A stretch of DNA of 64,000 nucleotides from positions 8,047,735 to 8,111,734 of the forward strand of contig OZ036014.1 of NCBI GenBank assembly GCA_964035015.1. The letters are read 5' to 3'. Positions 53,021-64,000 of the stretch are shown here, in pieces; the stretch's first letter is position 1; the number at the start of each line of letters is the position of its first letter. The notes under the pieces are model-generated. The model had not been told where the DNA came from. It was given only the letters and a program-made list of their open reading frames with translations, and made no database searches. The position numbers and the translations under genes are program-made. The DNA comes from Corallium rubrum. Its lineage: Eukaryota > Cnidaria > Anthozoa > Scleralcyonacea > Coralliidae.

Positions 53021-56000
53021 TAACAATCCTGCAATGTCTAGCAAAGGGCTTGATACCACGCCATTAACTAATGTAGATGCATTAGTATGCCTAACAAGGA
53101 TACAGCAATGTAAACTACTATCTTTGGAGGGTGTAGCTCCGTCGGAGAGGGTTTGGCCTAATAGCTGAGGAACAGTTTACAGTAGGTAGAGCAGCTCCAG
53201 GCAAGCCTAAACTCCCAACTAACTTGTAGCAATGTTGCCGAGAATTACCCTCTCCTAACAGAACTACTGTCACACATAAAGTGGAGAAGTAACTTACCAA
53301 ATGATAATAAATGGTTCCGAAATTACCCTACCGACCTGGACCTATGCAAGCCACCAGGGGCCAACCAACAGAGAAATGGCAAAAGCTGTAATTGAAGGAC
53401 CAACATCCAGGTGACCATCAATGAACGGAACCTGTACGCAAAGCCAAAACAAAGGCCCACTCCTGCAACATAGAAAAGCAACATAGAAGAGCAACAAACG
53501 GGCCCTATCCAGAGCAGGTGGACAAGTACAAAGCAAACAACAGCAACCAACGAGCTGGCCTGCAGAGCAGCTGAGAGCCCAATAACTTAAATTACACTAA
53601 TCATAAACCGGATAAGCCAGTACTATTAAGCACATGCTACCATTACAGCACACTACAGCACATTTTCTTGGAGTAGCCAAGAACACACCCTACATAAGTT
53701 TCACCCAGAGTAGCTGGGGAACAGACCCGATGTACGGGTGCGGCAACACAAACTACCAACAGCTAAGCACATGCTATTACACATTACAAAACACTACTGC
53801 ACATTTTCTTGGAGTAGCCAAGAACACACCTTGCATAAGTTATCACCCGGAGTAGCCGGGGAACAGACCAGATGTACTGGTGCGAAACACACAAGCAAGC
53901 AGGCGAGAACCAGAGGACCCCCTACATGACTGTGCAACAGCAGGGGAGCACAAATACAGACCCCCAACGACTGTACGGCAATGTTGCACAGTATGGACCC
54001 ACAAGCAGCTGACAAGCAGCCAACAGCTGGGCTAGAGGACCCCTCACAGGACTGTGCAACAGCAGGGGAGCAAATACAGACCCCCAACGACTGTACGGCA
54101 AAGTTGCACAGTACAGACCCTCAAGCAGCTGGCAAGCAGCCAACAGCTGGGCTAGAGGACCCCCCACATGACTGTGCAACAGCAGGGGGCAAATACAGAC
54201 CCCCAACGACTGTACGGCAAAGTTGCACAGTACAGACCCTCAAGCAGCTGGCAAGCAGCCAACAGCTGGGCTAGAGGACCCCCACATGACTGTGCAACAG
54301 CAGGGGAGCACAAATACAGGCCCCCAACGCCTGTACGATAAGTGTACGGACCCCATAACGATGTCACCAATACAATTAAAGAGACCCCGCACAACAGGGC
54401 ATTGGGAGGGGAGCACTACGGCAGCAGAAAGCACGATACAGTTCCCAACAACTGTACGGCAGCAGTAAGCACATCTACAGTCACCCACAACTGTAGTATA
54501 GTAAGAAAGGACTAAAGGAATCCGCCCAGGGAACAGGAGCACACACAGCGTCTCTGCAACTGTGGGAAAGTTAATAGCGCCAACGCAAAGCGGATCCCTG
54601 CAGTAGTAGGACAGCAAGAAACATTAGCACAAATGCAGCCCCTTGCGAGCAGGAAGATTACAGCAAAGTCGCGCACAAGCAACCAGGTAGCAACTGTACG
54701 ACAGCAAGGTACATTAGCACAAATGCAGCCCCCCACAACAATATGACAGCAAAGTAGCACACATGTGACCACCTAGCAATGGCACAATAGCAAGGTACAA
54801 AAGGACAAATGCAGTCCCCAGCAACAATATATAGCAAAGTAGCACACACGCAACCACCAGGCAACTGTACGATAGCCAGGTACAATAGTACAAATGCAGT
54901 CTCCCAGCAACAATATGATAGCAAAGTAGCACACACGCAACCACCTAGCAACTGTAAGACAGCAAAAAACACTAGTACACAAGCATGCCCCCAGCAATAA
55001 TATTATGGCAAAGTGGCAGACAAGCAACCACCTAGCATCTGTAAGATTGCGAAGTAGTGCAAATGCAGTACCCAGCCCGCAACTGTAGCACCGCGAGGAA
55101 CACAATACCATCCCCGCAACGATAGCAGGCACTAGGGGCACCAGCAGAAAAACAAATCCTATTTGCACGACAGAGCGAGCTCAAGTCAAGAAATAGCAAC
55201 AGCTCAACCACCTGGACTAAGTGATACGCCTACAACACAGGGAGGGTGGGTGGGTGATAGCGAAGTGTCACCTACAGCAGTCAGCACACAAATGAGCTCT
55301 GAGCCTCTACACTCATCAACTCAGCAAAAGGGGTTAGTGGATTGAACTCCCAAGTAGAACCCCCAAGGGACCTGTGGAACAACAACACATACACATCGCA
55401 TGATGTTAATTATTTTTATTCATAAATACATTTAACAATCGTGCAATGTCTAGCAAAGGGCTTGATACCACGCCATTAACTAATGTAGATGCATTAGTAT
55501 GCCTAACAAGGATACAGCAATGTAAACTACTACCTTTGGAGGGTGTAGCTCCGTCGGAGAGGGTTTGGCCTAATAGCTGAGGAACAGTTTACAGTAGGTA
55601 GAGCAGCTCCAGGCAAGCCTAAACTCCCAACTAACTTGTAGCAATGTTGCCGAGAATTACCCTCTCCAACGACACCCTCCAGCTATGCTGGAGAAGGGAT
55701 TCGAGGCACGAACCCTGCCCAATGGCGTTTCTACAATCCAATAACTGCGTGAGGAAACTGCAACACATGGAGGACTGCGAATATAACGACGAGAGGCACT
55801 GTTGGACCGAGAGAGTCGGGAAGCCCGCTACCGCATAGGACAGATACATCCGGCACAGCGACAAATATATGAGCAACGTGTTATGAGCTTGTGGAACACT
55901 TGGAACACATACAAGCAGCAGGAATGGCAAAGCATGCAAGCCACCCCCCACCCCACCCCCCCACCCCCCCCCCCCGGCATGGTAACATAATCTAAACCCA

Positions 56001-58741
56001 GGAAGAGCAACAACGGTAACTTACAACGGTGCGTGCCACAGCAGCAGAGTGCAACCAAAGAGACGACCGGCAGCAAACAGCAGATGCAGAAGCTATTGAC
56101 CCCTGCTAAGCGCATCAGCATCACAAGCGTAAGACCCATCATACACAGCGGCAGGTGGACACAACGAAGCAGCACGACCGCAAATGTAACACATCGAGTG
56201 CCACAGCTAGCCAAATATGCAAGCAACACTTAAGATAAAACACGCATAGCAGCAAGTGTGACATCAGAAAAACAAATACTGCAGCAATGGACCCAGAGCT
56301 GACCCAGTGGCGATGTGGTAAATGAATCCACCTAAAACAGCAAGTGCAGCGGGGTAACCTAAGACACATCAGGCGCAGCAGCAAGACAAACAATCTGAAA
56401 CCACCGGGGGCGGTAGCAAGCATGGGGACTGAGACTGGCGAGGTGCAGGACATGGCAACAAGAGACAGGGGGGGGGAGGGAGCAATGAAGCGCCTGAAAC
56501 ACATCCGGTGTGTGATCTATGATCGCGCCAGGAAGAAAGGCTGGAAAGTAGACCCCGCAGCAGTACAGCACCTAGACGGAAACAAGTAAGACCCGCCAGA
56601 ATCCATACCCTGTAGGAACCAGGCAACAGTTAGCAGGCTGAAGACGAAATCACTGTGGGAAAGGGGCACGCATGGCCCAACAACTCAACTCGCAGCCCAT
56701 GAGTGAGGGAAGGCCTACAACACATGACACCCAGACCCAGGACACCTGGCCCAGGAAGCAGATAGACGACATAGCGCATACCTGTAATAGATTAGACACA
56801 AGAGCCCGAACCTAGCACACAAGGCCGAAGCCACAAGCAGGCATTCCCCAAGGCAAATAGACAAAAAGGCACCTGAATGGCCCCAAAACGGTCTGAAAAC
56901 AAGGCCATAACATGGCCTTCTTGCAGATAGCGCTAGCATCTGAACCACTAAAGTAGGCAGGCAATCTGGCACCCTACACCATCAAGTCGAGCAGCAAAAC
57001 GCGCTTGTAAATAGATCTTCAAAATTATCTATATTGCTGTTTATAACTATTATTATTAAACCTAGTTTATAACTGTTATACCTATTTATTACTTGTAAAT
57101 AATTGTATTACATGCAATTATTTCTATTTGTCTGTGACCTGAATGTGTTTAGACGGCGGCTTTAGATCTTAGCACTGCATGTGACAACCTGCGCGTGATT
57201 TTGCAGTAGCCCGAGTGAACGCCTGACAATGCGTCTTGTTTAATAATGGTCGAGCGTTTGCAACACGAGCCTCTGGCACGGGAGAATGGGCAACCCCTCC
57301 CCACGTCCAACGACAATAAATAAATATTGTATTATTGTATTGTATTTTATAAATACGCGCCAGAAACATAGCTGCCCAAAGGTGTGACGAGCAAACAATA
57401 CAGCGTTTAAATTAAAATGTAACACAACATTAAATAGACCGCGGTGTTGACTTGGATGTCTTGTATTGCGTGGTTATGATCTCTGCACCCATAAAGTGGC
57501 CACTTGGCTGCATACTGTAGTTTAGGAACAATGGACAGATAGATTCCTGTGGGATTTGCAGTCGGACGATGTCAAGCCCATAAAAACAAGACAAAAGATA
57601 ACAGATAATTAGCAAAACAAATTTTGCACATAACAACCGACCCATCATTTCTTTGTTGCTTTGAGCTAAAACAGTAAACGCACGAAAGGGAGCCCAGAAA
57701 TAGGGCCCTCTGTAGGCCAACTGTATGAACTAATAAGAATATATACTTGACAAGTTAGACACGGTATCGAAAAACTTGAGCATGCAGAGTAAAATATAAA
57801 ACGCTAAGAAGGCCAAGGAAGCCGTAAAGGATTTACCAAATATATAGTATAGTAAATTTCCAGCGAAGAATAAAGATAAACGAACGACTTGACTCACCTG
57901 GTAATTAATCCTAAATTAGGGCGTCCAACGACTTGACAAAACTTTTAGCCTTTCGAACATACGCCAGCTGAGTGGAACAGTACTGGGATCTGAATAGCTA
58001 GCATGATGCAACGAGTCGGTCAAACATACAAACGCTTAGCTCATTAAGACACAAGCAGATTGAACTGCGCCGAGAGCCCGAATAAACAGTCTTCTTCGAT
58101 AAGGCGATAGCTCAAAAGGCAACGAACAGGCTGTTGCGGCCTGTGTACGACAAAATTCTCCGGTAATAACAGTGGGAGAGAACAAACAACTGAGCAAGCC
58201 ACGGAAATGAAGACAAGCAAGCTAGCGGCAAAACAGCAGCGTATAAAAAATTGCGACAAAACTGATACTTCAAGCACAAACGTGGTAATGAACCACAGCT
58301 AAAAAACGCCTGAAAGCTAAGCTACAGTGCACAAACCGTAAAACCGGCACAAACCAGTCGGAGTGAAGAGCCAGTTGACCAAATTCTAAGGCAGCATATC
58401 GAGCGACAAAGCACGACCAACAAAGGGCAAGGAAACCCTAGTTTCATGGCAGATTTTCCCATTTATCTTCCAACAACGCTGTGGACGGGTAAATAGCTGA
58501 TGGCCTTAGACAAAACCCAGAACCCGAAAAATTCGAGAAACAGCAAATAGACAAATAGCCTCTTGATAGCGAAGTGTCACCTACAGCAGTCAGCACACAA
58601 ATGAGCTCTGAGCCTCTACACTCATCAACTCAGCAAAAGGGGTTAGTGGATTGAACCCCCAAGTAGAACCCCCAAGGGACCTGTGGAACAACAACACATA
58701 CACATCGCATGATGTTAATTATCTTTATTCATAAATACATT
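53021..58741. mobile_element. 5.7-kb non-coding element with split direct repeats (S-X-E-S-Y-E)
   Basis: S repeat: 53021-53255 and 55433-55667, both 235 bp. E repeat: 55256-55432 and 58565-58741, both 177 bp. The inner E and S abut exactly. X (53256-55255) and Y (55668-58564) are unrelated to each other as far as I can see. X contains degenerate tandem repeats: about 136 bp twice (53633-53870), about 120 bp four times (about 53920-54345, core CTGTGCAACAGCAGGGG) and about 120 bp several times (54655-55060). The region is relatively rich in CAG and ACC; scattered open frames on the minus strand show no domain. No transposase, reverse transcriptase or recombinase was recognised. Confidence 0.75.
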
Positions 58742-59066
58742 AAGCCAATAAAAACAAAGTAAACAAATAAATTAATATGTAATTTTAGCCTGTGTGCAGG
58801 TGCTGACCCAATTGTGGGTCAGCTACCTGCAAATAGGCAAAGAAACAGGTTATAAATTACTATTTAAATCATCGAAAAAAGGTTAAGGAAAAGGTGTGGA
58901 ATACTTTTAAGGAAAAGGTGTGGAATCCTTAACCTTTTTCCGATGATTTAAATAGTAATTTATAACCTGTTTCTTTGCCTATTTGCAGGTAGCTGACCCA
59001 CAATTGGGTCAGCACCTGCACACAGGCTAAAATTACATATTAATTTATTTGTTTACTTTGTTTTTA
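58742..59066. mobile_element. Palindromic element of 325 bp
   Basis: Ends AAGCCAATAAAAACAAAGTA and inverse. Near-perfect hairpin centred at about 58905, with CTGACCCAATTGTGGGTCAG as a palindrome within each arm. Confidence 0.9.
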
Positions 59067-59145
59067 TTGGCTTACATGTGTTCACGTGATTCCCATTGTA
59101 ACTCTGCTATAAATACGCGTGACCACATGTGAGTTGTTTACTAAT

Positions 59146-59183
59146 TTCTCCTGACGAAGGGCCTTCGCTCGAAACGTCGAGAA
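59146..59183 (+). ncRNA. Hammerhead-like motif, right composite arm
   Basis: TTCTC (stem I), CTGACGA, A, GGGC/GCTC hairpin with CTTC loop (one G-T pair), GAAA, CGTC, GAGAA (stem I). Predicted cleavage after GTC. Stem III would be the palindrome ACGT. An extra A precedes stem II, as in the motif at 52842. Confidence 0.6.
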
Positions 59184-59231
59184 GATTTTTCTCTTTTTTT
59201 CAGGCCAACGTGACTTAACCCTGGTAATATT

Positions 59232-60140
<909 letters not shown>

Positions 60141-60244
60141 AGATAAACCCGATTTTGTTGCGTATAGCTCGAAGAGTGCTCAATACTTTTTGGTAGAGCA
60201 GATATTTATTTACAGTGTATATATTTGTTAAAACTGAATATACA

Positions 60245-60286
60245 TTGCTACTTCAAGTTTCATGCCCGTAGGCAATCATCAGGCAA
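60245..60286 (-). ncRNA. Hammerhead-like motif of the third PLE
   Basis: On the minus strand: TTGC (stem I), CTGATGA, T, TGCC/GGCA hairpin with TACG loop, T, GAAA, then stem III ACT/AGT with a three-base loop, A at the predicted cleavage site, GCAA (stem I). Unlike the other motifs, stem III can close within one molecule. One T-T mismatch at the base of stem II. Confidence 0.65.
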
Positions 60287-60432
60287 AAGTGCAATCCGTT
60301 AGTTCATTGAACTGTTCGCTGACACATGCGCATAGTCTTGCGTAAGCTGGCGTAACTTCTTTTTCTTCTTCGCGCAGTGGATATTTCCCGCCAAAAATCT
60401 TCTCTCGTGGCGGCACTTGGAAAAAACTTCAT

Positions 60433-61110
60433 ATCTTTTGTTCAGGCTTTCAAGATGTACAACTTCTCGTAGTTGCAGAGATTACATCGCTTTCCTCCGA
60501 TTGCGTACGATGCAGCACGTCTTAAGATTAACCAGCTAATGTTATAAGGCTGTCCGCTTTGCTTCAAACCCCACACATATTTTGACAACTCCGTTTCGTT
60601 CGAGTACGTCGTGTTTTTAAGGGATTTCTGATGGTTTCTAAAACGTTCTTTGAAATTATTGGCGGTCATGCCGATGTATCTCAGTTTCACCATTATCTCT
60701 TGCAACCACCTTCGCTTGGTAAACGACGCTGCTGATCAAGCAATTACCCCGTAGCGGATTTCTGCAGTTGCATTTGTTTTCTGTTGGGGTTGCTGCTGAT
60801 TGCGAGAGAATCTTGGTGTTGTGAGCTGATATGACGCTTTTCAAATTATTCATGCAGCTATAACTAACTTTTACCGTATTTCTATTAAAGATCTTGTGAA
60901 GGGCGTTTGACCTAGGAAAGTGGATGTCAGTGGGGTGTAGGAAACCTTTACCGATGTTGGTCTTAACATTCCTGCTGTAGGGGGGATTGAACCATATATA
61001 TGATATTTCTTCGCCGTTTTCTTCTGCATGTGTCCGATATGTCGTTTTTAGTGCAAAGTTTCGCAGAAACTTTGCAGTATTGTGATGGTGGAGAAAATTC
61101 ACATCATAGT
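60433..61110 (-). pseudogene. Penelope-like element: RT thumb/linker and GIY-YIG, frameshifted
   Basis: Upstream frame (61102-60656) reads SYIWFNPPYSRNVKTNIGKG, KVSYSCMNNLKSVISAHN, the Cys-rich CNCRNPLRGNCL and the start of the GIY-YIG domain (SSVVYQAKV). The downstream frame (60705-60442) continues RYIGMTANNFKERFRNHQKS and SKYVWGLKQSGQPYNISW. A frameshift near 60690 separates them, and the Cys-rich linker looks shortened. PLEs use this endonuclease with their reverse transcriptase to insert copies. The hammerhead-like motif at 60286-60245 lies downstream on the same strand. Confidence 0.82.
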
Positions 61111-61599
61111 GTAAACTTTTCCGGGGGGCGTTCCAAGTTTAGCAACATTAAATTGTCGTGCTTGGATGAATAATATCGTTGTTTTGATAGGTACTTTAAA
61201 GAGTTTCGCTGATAAGTAAGGCAATTTAGTGAATTATTTGCGGGTAACTTTTGAAAGGCTCTAGTCAAATATTGTATTTTAATCTTGAAGTATATCGAGT
61301 ATTAATTCAGAATATGATGTTTTCCTCTGGGTTTTCCCCCCGGTTTGGTTAGAATCTTACTGCGCATGCGCGAAACTAAATTTTGTGAATGTCACAATAT
61401 TAAAATATGGCGGAGGTACAAGAAGGCGCGAGAGACATGAAGCGATTAGTAGGAGAGGATGCGACGAATTTTCCCGTCAAAATAAGGACTATGTGGGCTA
61501 ATTAAATATGGTCTGAGCTAAAGGATTAAATTGTCACATATATTTCAAGGTAAGCGTATCTCATGGTTTGGACAAAATCACCAGTCACAAACGACGTGT

Positions 61600-62131
61600 T
61601 TCCCATACACTGCATTTAAGTCCAGTTATTTAGTGTCGACTCTCAAGCCTGCCACAAAGTACTACAAGAACACTATATGGAACTGCTGTTTATTTAAAAA
61701 ATAATCTACAATGTGTGTCTGAACCCTTGAGGTGTAACCATAATGATGTTGAAATAACAGTTATTAAAGTTGATCAGCCAGTTTACAATTTACACATTGT
61801 TGGAATTTATCGCTCAAAATCTAAAGTAGAGATTTCTAAATTAACTGATGCATTAAAATTTCTTCATGAGAATATTTTAAAACATTGTGATACCCCTATT
61901 ATTATGCTTGGTGATTTTAATATAAATTTAATGGAAAATTCCTCTGAGAAAAAAGCTATCTAAATATCTTAGTGAACAAGAACATTATGCACAGCTTGTT
62001 AATGAAGTAACAACTGACTATAAAACTCAAATTGATCATATTTACACAAATATCCCTCAAAGAATTTACTGTAGTGGTGCTCTTGAATCTTACTTTAGTG
62101 ATCATAAACCTATCTTTGCATCTGTAGCATG
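61600..62131 (+). pseudogene. Endonuclease/exonuclease/phosphatase (APE-like) fragment
   Basis: TRTLYGTAVYLKNNL, then IVGIYRSKSKVEISKL, the motif IIMLGDFNINL, and after a frameshift near 61955 HYAQLVNEVTTDYKTQIDHI and SYFSDHKPIFASVA. GDFN and SDHKP are catalytic motifs of the family. Such domains occur in LINE retrotransposons and in some Helitron-like elements; too little is left to choose. It lies on the opposite strand inside the interrupted PLE. Confidence 0.75.
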
Positions 62132-63489
62132 ATTCATTTACTTAAAATATGATAAATTATCAAAAAAATGTACAATATACATTATCTATAGCCATAAGAG
62201 CAATTGAATACCATAGAGTGAACAGTGCATGTATACTGAACAGTATTTAAAAATTCCTAAAATTTATTTGTCAATCTTTTTCTCCAAATACAAACAAGTC
62301 ACCTCAACCGCTTCCCCAGCCTAGTGGCAGGGGTAAATATACCCCTATTGGATAGGGGACCAGAGACTGAACTATAGCTGCCTCCTCTTTTCACGGGCAG
62401 GAACAAAGTGTGTTATAGGTAAGTCTTCTTTTAATTGTTTACCATTCCCATTCACTTAGTGTCACATAATCTGATTAAAAATAATTTACTGATTAACTGA
62501 CTAATTTTATCAATTTACATTCCAGCTAAAAAGTTGAAAAATGGTACACGACTGGTAATCAACCTACTGTAACTTAAAGAGTGAAAATCAAGTGTACATC
62601 CTAAAGCAAGTTTTATTCAGTTGGATGTCAACTAAAGTCATGTCAAAACCAAAATAATGTACTTGTCAAACGGTGATGGCTCTGCCTATGGATGAATGTC
62701 TCTCATGTTACCATGCGATGAACTAATACGCCTCAAAGCAGTTCATAAAAGACCCTTTATTTACAAGTAATATTTGGCATTTCACTTAATTAAACTGGAT
62801 GTTCTATGCATGTTCGTTGCAGCTGAAGTCATGTTGAAACCAAAATACTGTACTTGTCAAACAGTAATGGCTCTGCCTATGGATGAATGTCTCATGTTAC
62901 AATAAATGCTCTGTGCAAACAGTCTGCATATAGATACCCATTGCAGCTTATAAACCTTCAAAAGATAAAAAACTGTACATTCATGTACTGTACAGCAATG
63001 ACAAAAATGACCAATCAACCTGAAAGATTGTGGATTTTGCCCATATAAACTTTAAGATTAAATCCTGCAATTCATTCCATTTAAAAACACCAACTATATA
63101 CAGATGAAGGATTAGTCAACACCACTGACCTGTAATATGTTATATACAGGTCAGTGGTCAACACCAATCATTTAAAATGGCTAAAAAATTGAACTATGCC
63201 ACATTTGACTCCTTACTGACTACTCACAGAACGAGGAAAATTTTAGCTCTACTAATTAATGCTGGATTAACTGTCATGAATAATGTAAACTAGAACTAAT
63301 ACAGCACTTAAGTTGAAGCGTGTAACTATCAGAAAGATTTTTTCATACTGTATCCTCAAGACTTTTCATTGAATTGTACACATGTATCGTCCAATTTAAA
63401 GCGAAATAAATCATTTGAATGTAAAAAGCTCAAGTGTTTTTTTATGTCGAAATACAGTACTGTTAATTGCTCTACGAAACTTTGCACTA
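62132..63489. repeat. Non-coding insert with direct repeats
   Basis: About 80 bp (AAGTCATGT, TGTACTTGTCAAAC, GGCTCTGCCTATGGATGAAT) occurs at about 62630 and again at about 62825. A small palindrome CTGACCTGTAATATG/TATACAGGTCAG is at 63125-63155. No gene. Confidence 0.55.
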
Positions 63490-63838
63490 TCCTTGGGTTC
63501 TAGTCGTTGTTGCTGTTAGTATATCGTAAAGTGGTATGGAAGTTGCTGCGATGAAGTGCGTTTTCATAGAGTGGTACAGATTCTTCGAAGGATTGCTGAT
63601 CGGATGAAAGTCGCGAGATTCGTTTGTTGATAGATGTTGGTAGTTGCTTTATGATTGATGGTGGATGGTTGGAATGACTGTTGATATAAAGAGGCTCGTT
63701 GTTTGGATTCCTGTATGGTCGGTAGTTTCCGTCAGTTAAGTTCAACGTGATGTCTAAGAAGTTGACAGTTTGATGGCTGACTTCAACTGTGATATCTAAA
63801 CCGAATTGCTGAAACAATTTGTGTAATTCCTGAAACAA
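63490..63838 (-). pseudogene. Penelope-like element reverse transcriptase fragment
   Basis: The minus-strand frame reads ELHKLFQQFGLDITVEVS, VNFLDITLNLTDGNYRPY, NNEPLYINSHSNHPPSIIK, SINKRISRLS and SVPLYENALHRSNFHTTL. This is the end of the PLE reverse transcriptase palm and the start of the thumb, the part that normally precedes the frame at 61102. The two parts are separated by about 2.4 kb of insertion. The catalytic YADD region would lie further upstream and is not in the window. Confidence 0.82.
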
Positions 63839-64000
63839 TTTGTGATATCTAAACGGACCAAGGTGATATCATTAACCAAGCAAGAAAGGAATTACACAAA
63901 TTGTTTCAGTAATTCGGTTTAGATATCACAGTTGAAGTGTCAACTTCTTAGACATCACGTTGAACTTAACTGACGGAAACTACCGACCATACAGGAAACC
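63839..64000 (+). mobile_element. Inverted second copy of the same PLE reverse transcriptase segment
   Basis: From about 63878 to the window end the plus strand repeats, inverted, the sequence of about 63838-63705 (AGGAATTACACAAATTGTTT, GGTTTAGATATCACAG, TAACTGACGGAAACTACCGA). It has small deletions and continues past the window, so this PLE is also in a head-to-head inverted arrangement. Confidence 0.8.

Larger units (their letters stand above)
51640..59231. mobile_element. Large composite with inverted PLE-type arms
   Basis: Left arm: 51670-51778 continued at 52959-53020. Right arm: 59067-59231, its inverse. Arms run from ATATTACCAGGGTTAAGTCA through a hammerhead-like core to ACTCACATGTGGTCACGCGT, GCAGAG and ATCACGTGAACACATGT. 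Between the arms lie an inverted PLE dimer (in the left arm), a 5.7-kb split-repeat element and a palindrome of 325 bp. Confidence 0.75.

Noticed and set aside
53256..58564. Many minus-strand frames of 60-133 codons such as 55828-56229 and 54773-55168
   Set aside because: They are low-complexity (C, L, V, Y runs) in CAG/ACC-rich repeats, overlap each other in several frames and show no domain.

Overview
The window is nuclear DNA from an animal, most likely a cnidarian such as an anthozoan; that taxonomic call is an inference. Genes are split into short exons with GT-AG introns. The two host loci resemble animal ELP2 and PRDM9. Most of the rest is transposon-derived: inverted-repeat (foldback or MITE-like) DNA elements, Penelope-like elements (PLEs) encoding GIY-YIG endonucleases, tRNA- and 5S-derived SINEs, and very long microsatellites. 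Nothing prokaryotic, viral or CRISPR-like was seen.

1-17.4 kb: a near-intact hAT transposase gene with one frameshift (205-2962) lies upstream of the 3' part of an ELP2 (Elongator subunit 2) gene on the + strand. Fifteen exons of ELP2 (3692-17394) could be joined by splice sites and reading frame into 506 codons covering the C-terminal WD40 half; the 5' exons lie outside the window. Six of its introns carry long microsatellites that mostly start close to the 5' splice site.

17.4-33.9 kb: no host gene seen. This stretch is a mosaic of foldback elements, several nested. It includes a 5S-rRNA-derived SINE just upstream (16.7 kb) and a 2.9-kb foldback element whose arms are built from a 19-bp satellite, flanked by a 10-bp target duplication (21377-24280).

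33.9-38.1 kb: a PRDM9-like gene on the + strand with zinc knuckle, SET domain, two C2HC-type fingers and an array of 84-bp C2H2 finger repeats, cut short by a one-base insertion. A second copy of the zinc-knuckle/SET part, with no finger exon, lies in the same orientation at 49.7-51.6 kb. Comparing the two copies dates several insertions and shows target-site duplications.

38.1-49.6 kb: nested foldback elements, a PLE fragment (minus strand, 46.1-46.9 kb) and an inverted pair of tRNA-like sequences.

51.6-64 kb: a large composite. Its outer inverted arms carry hammerhead-ribozyme-like motifs. The left arm is interrupted by an inverted dimer of a different PLE with its own hammerhead-like motif and a 12-bp target duplication. 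The centre is a 5.7-kb non-coding element with split direct repeats (order S-X-E-S-Y-E) that I could not assign to a known class. A 0.9-kb TATATG array and a third, broken PLE with its own hammerhead-like motif follow to the end of the window.
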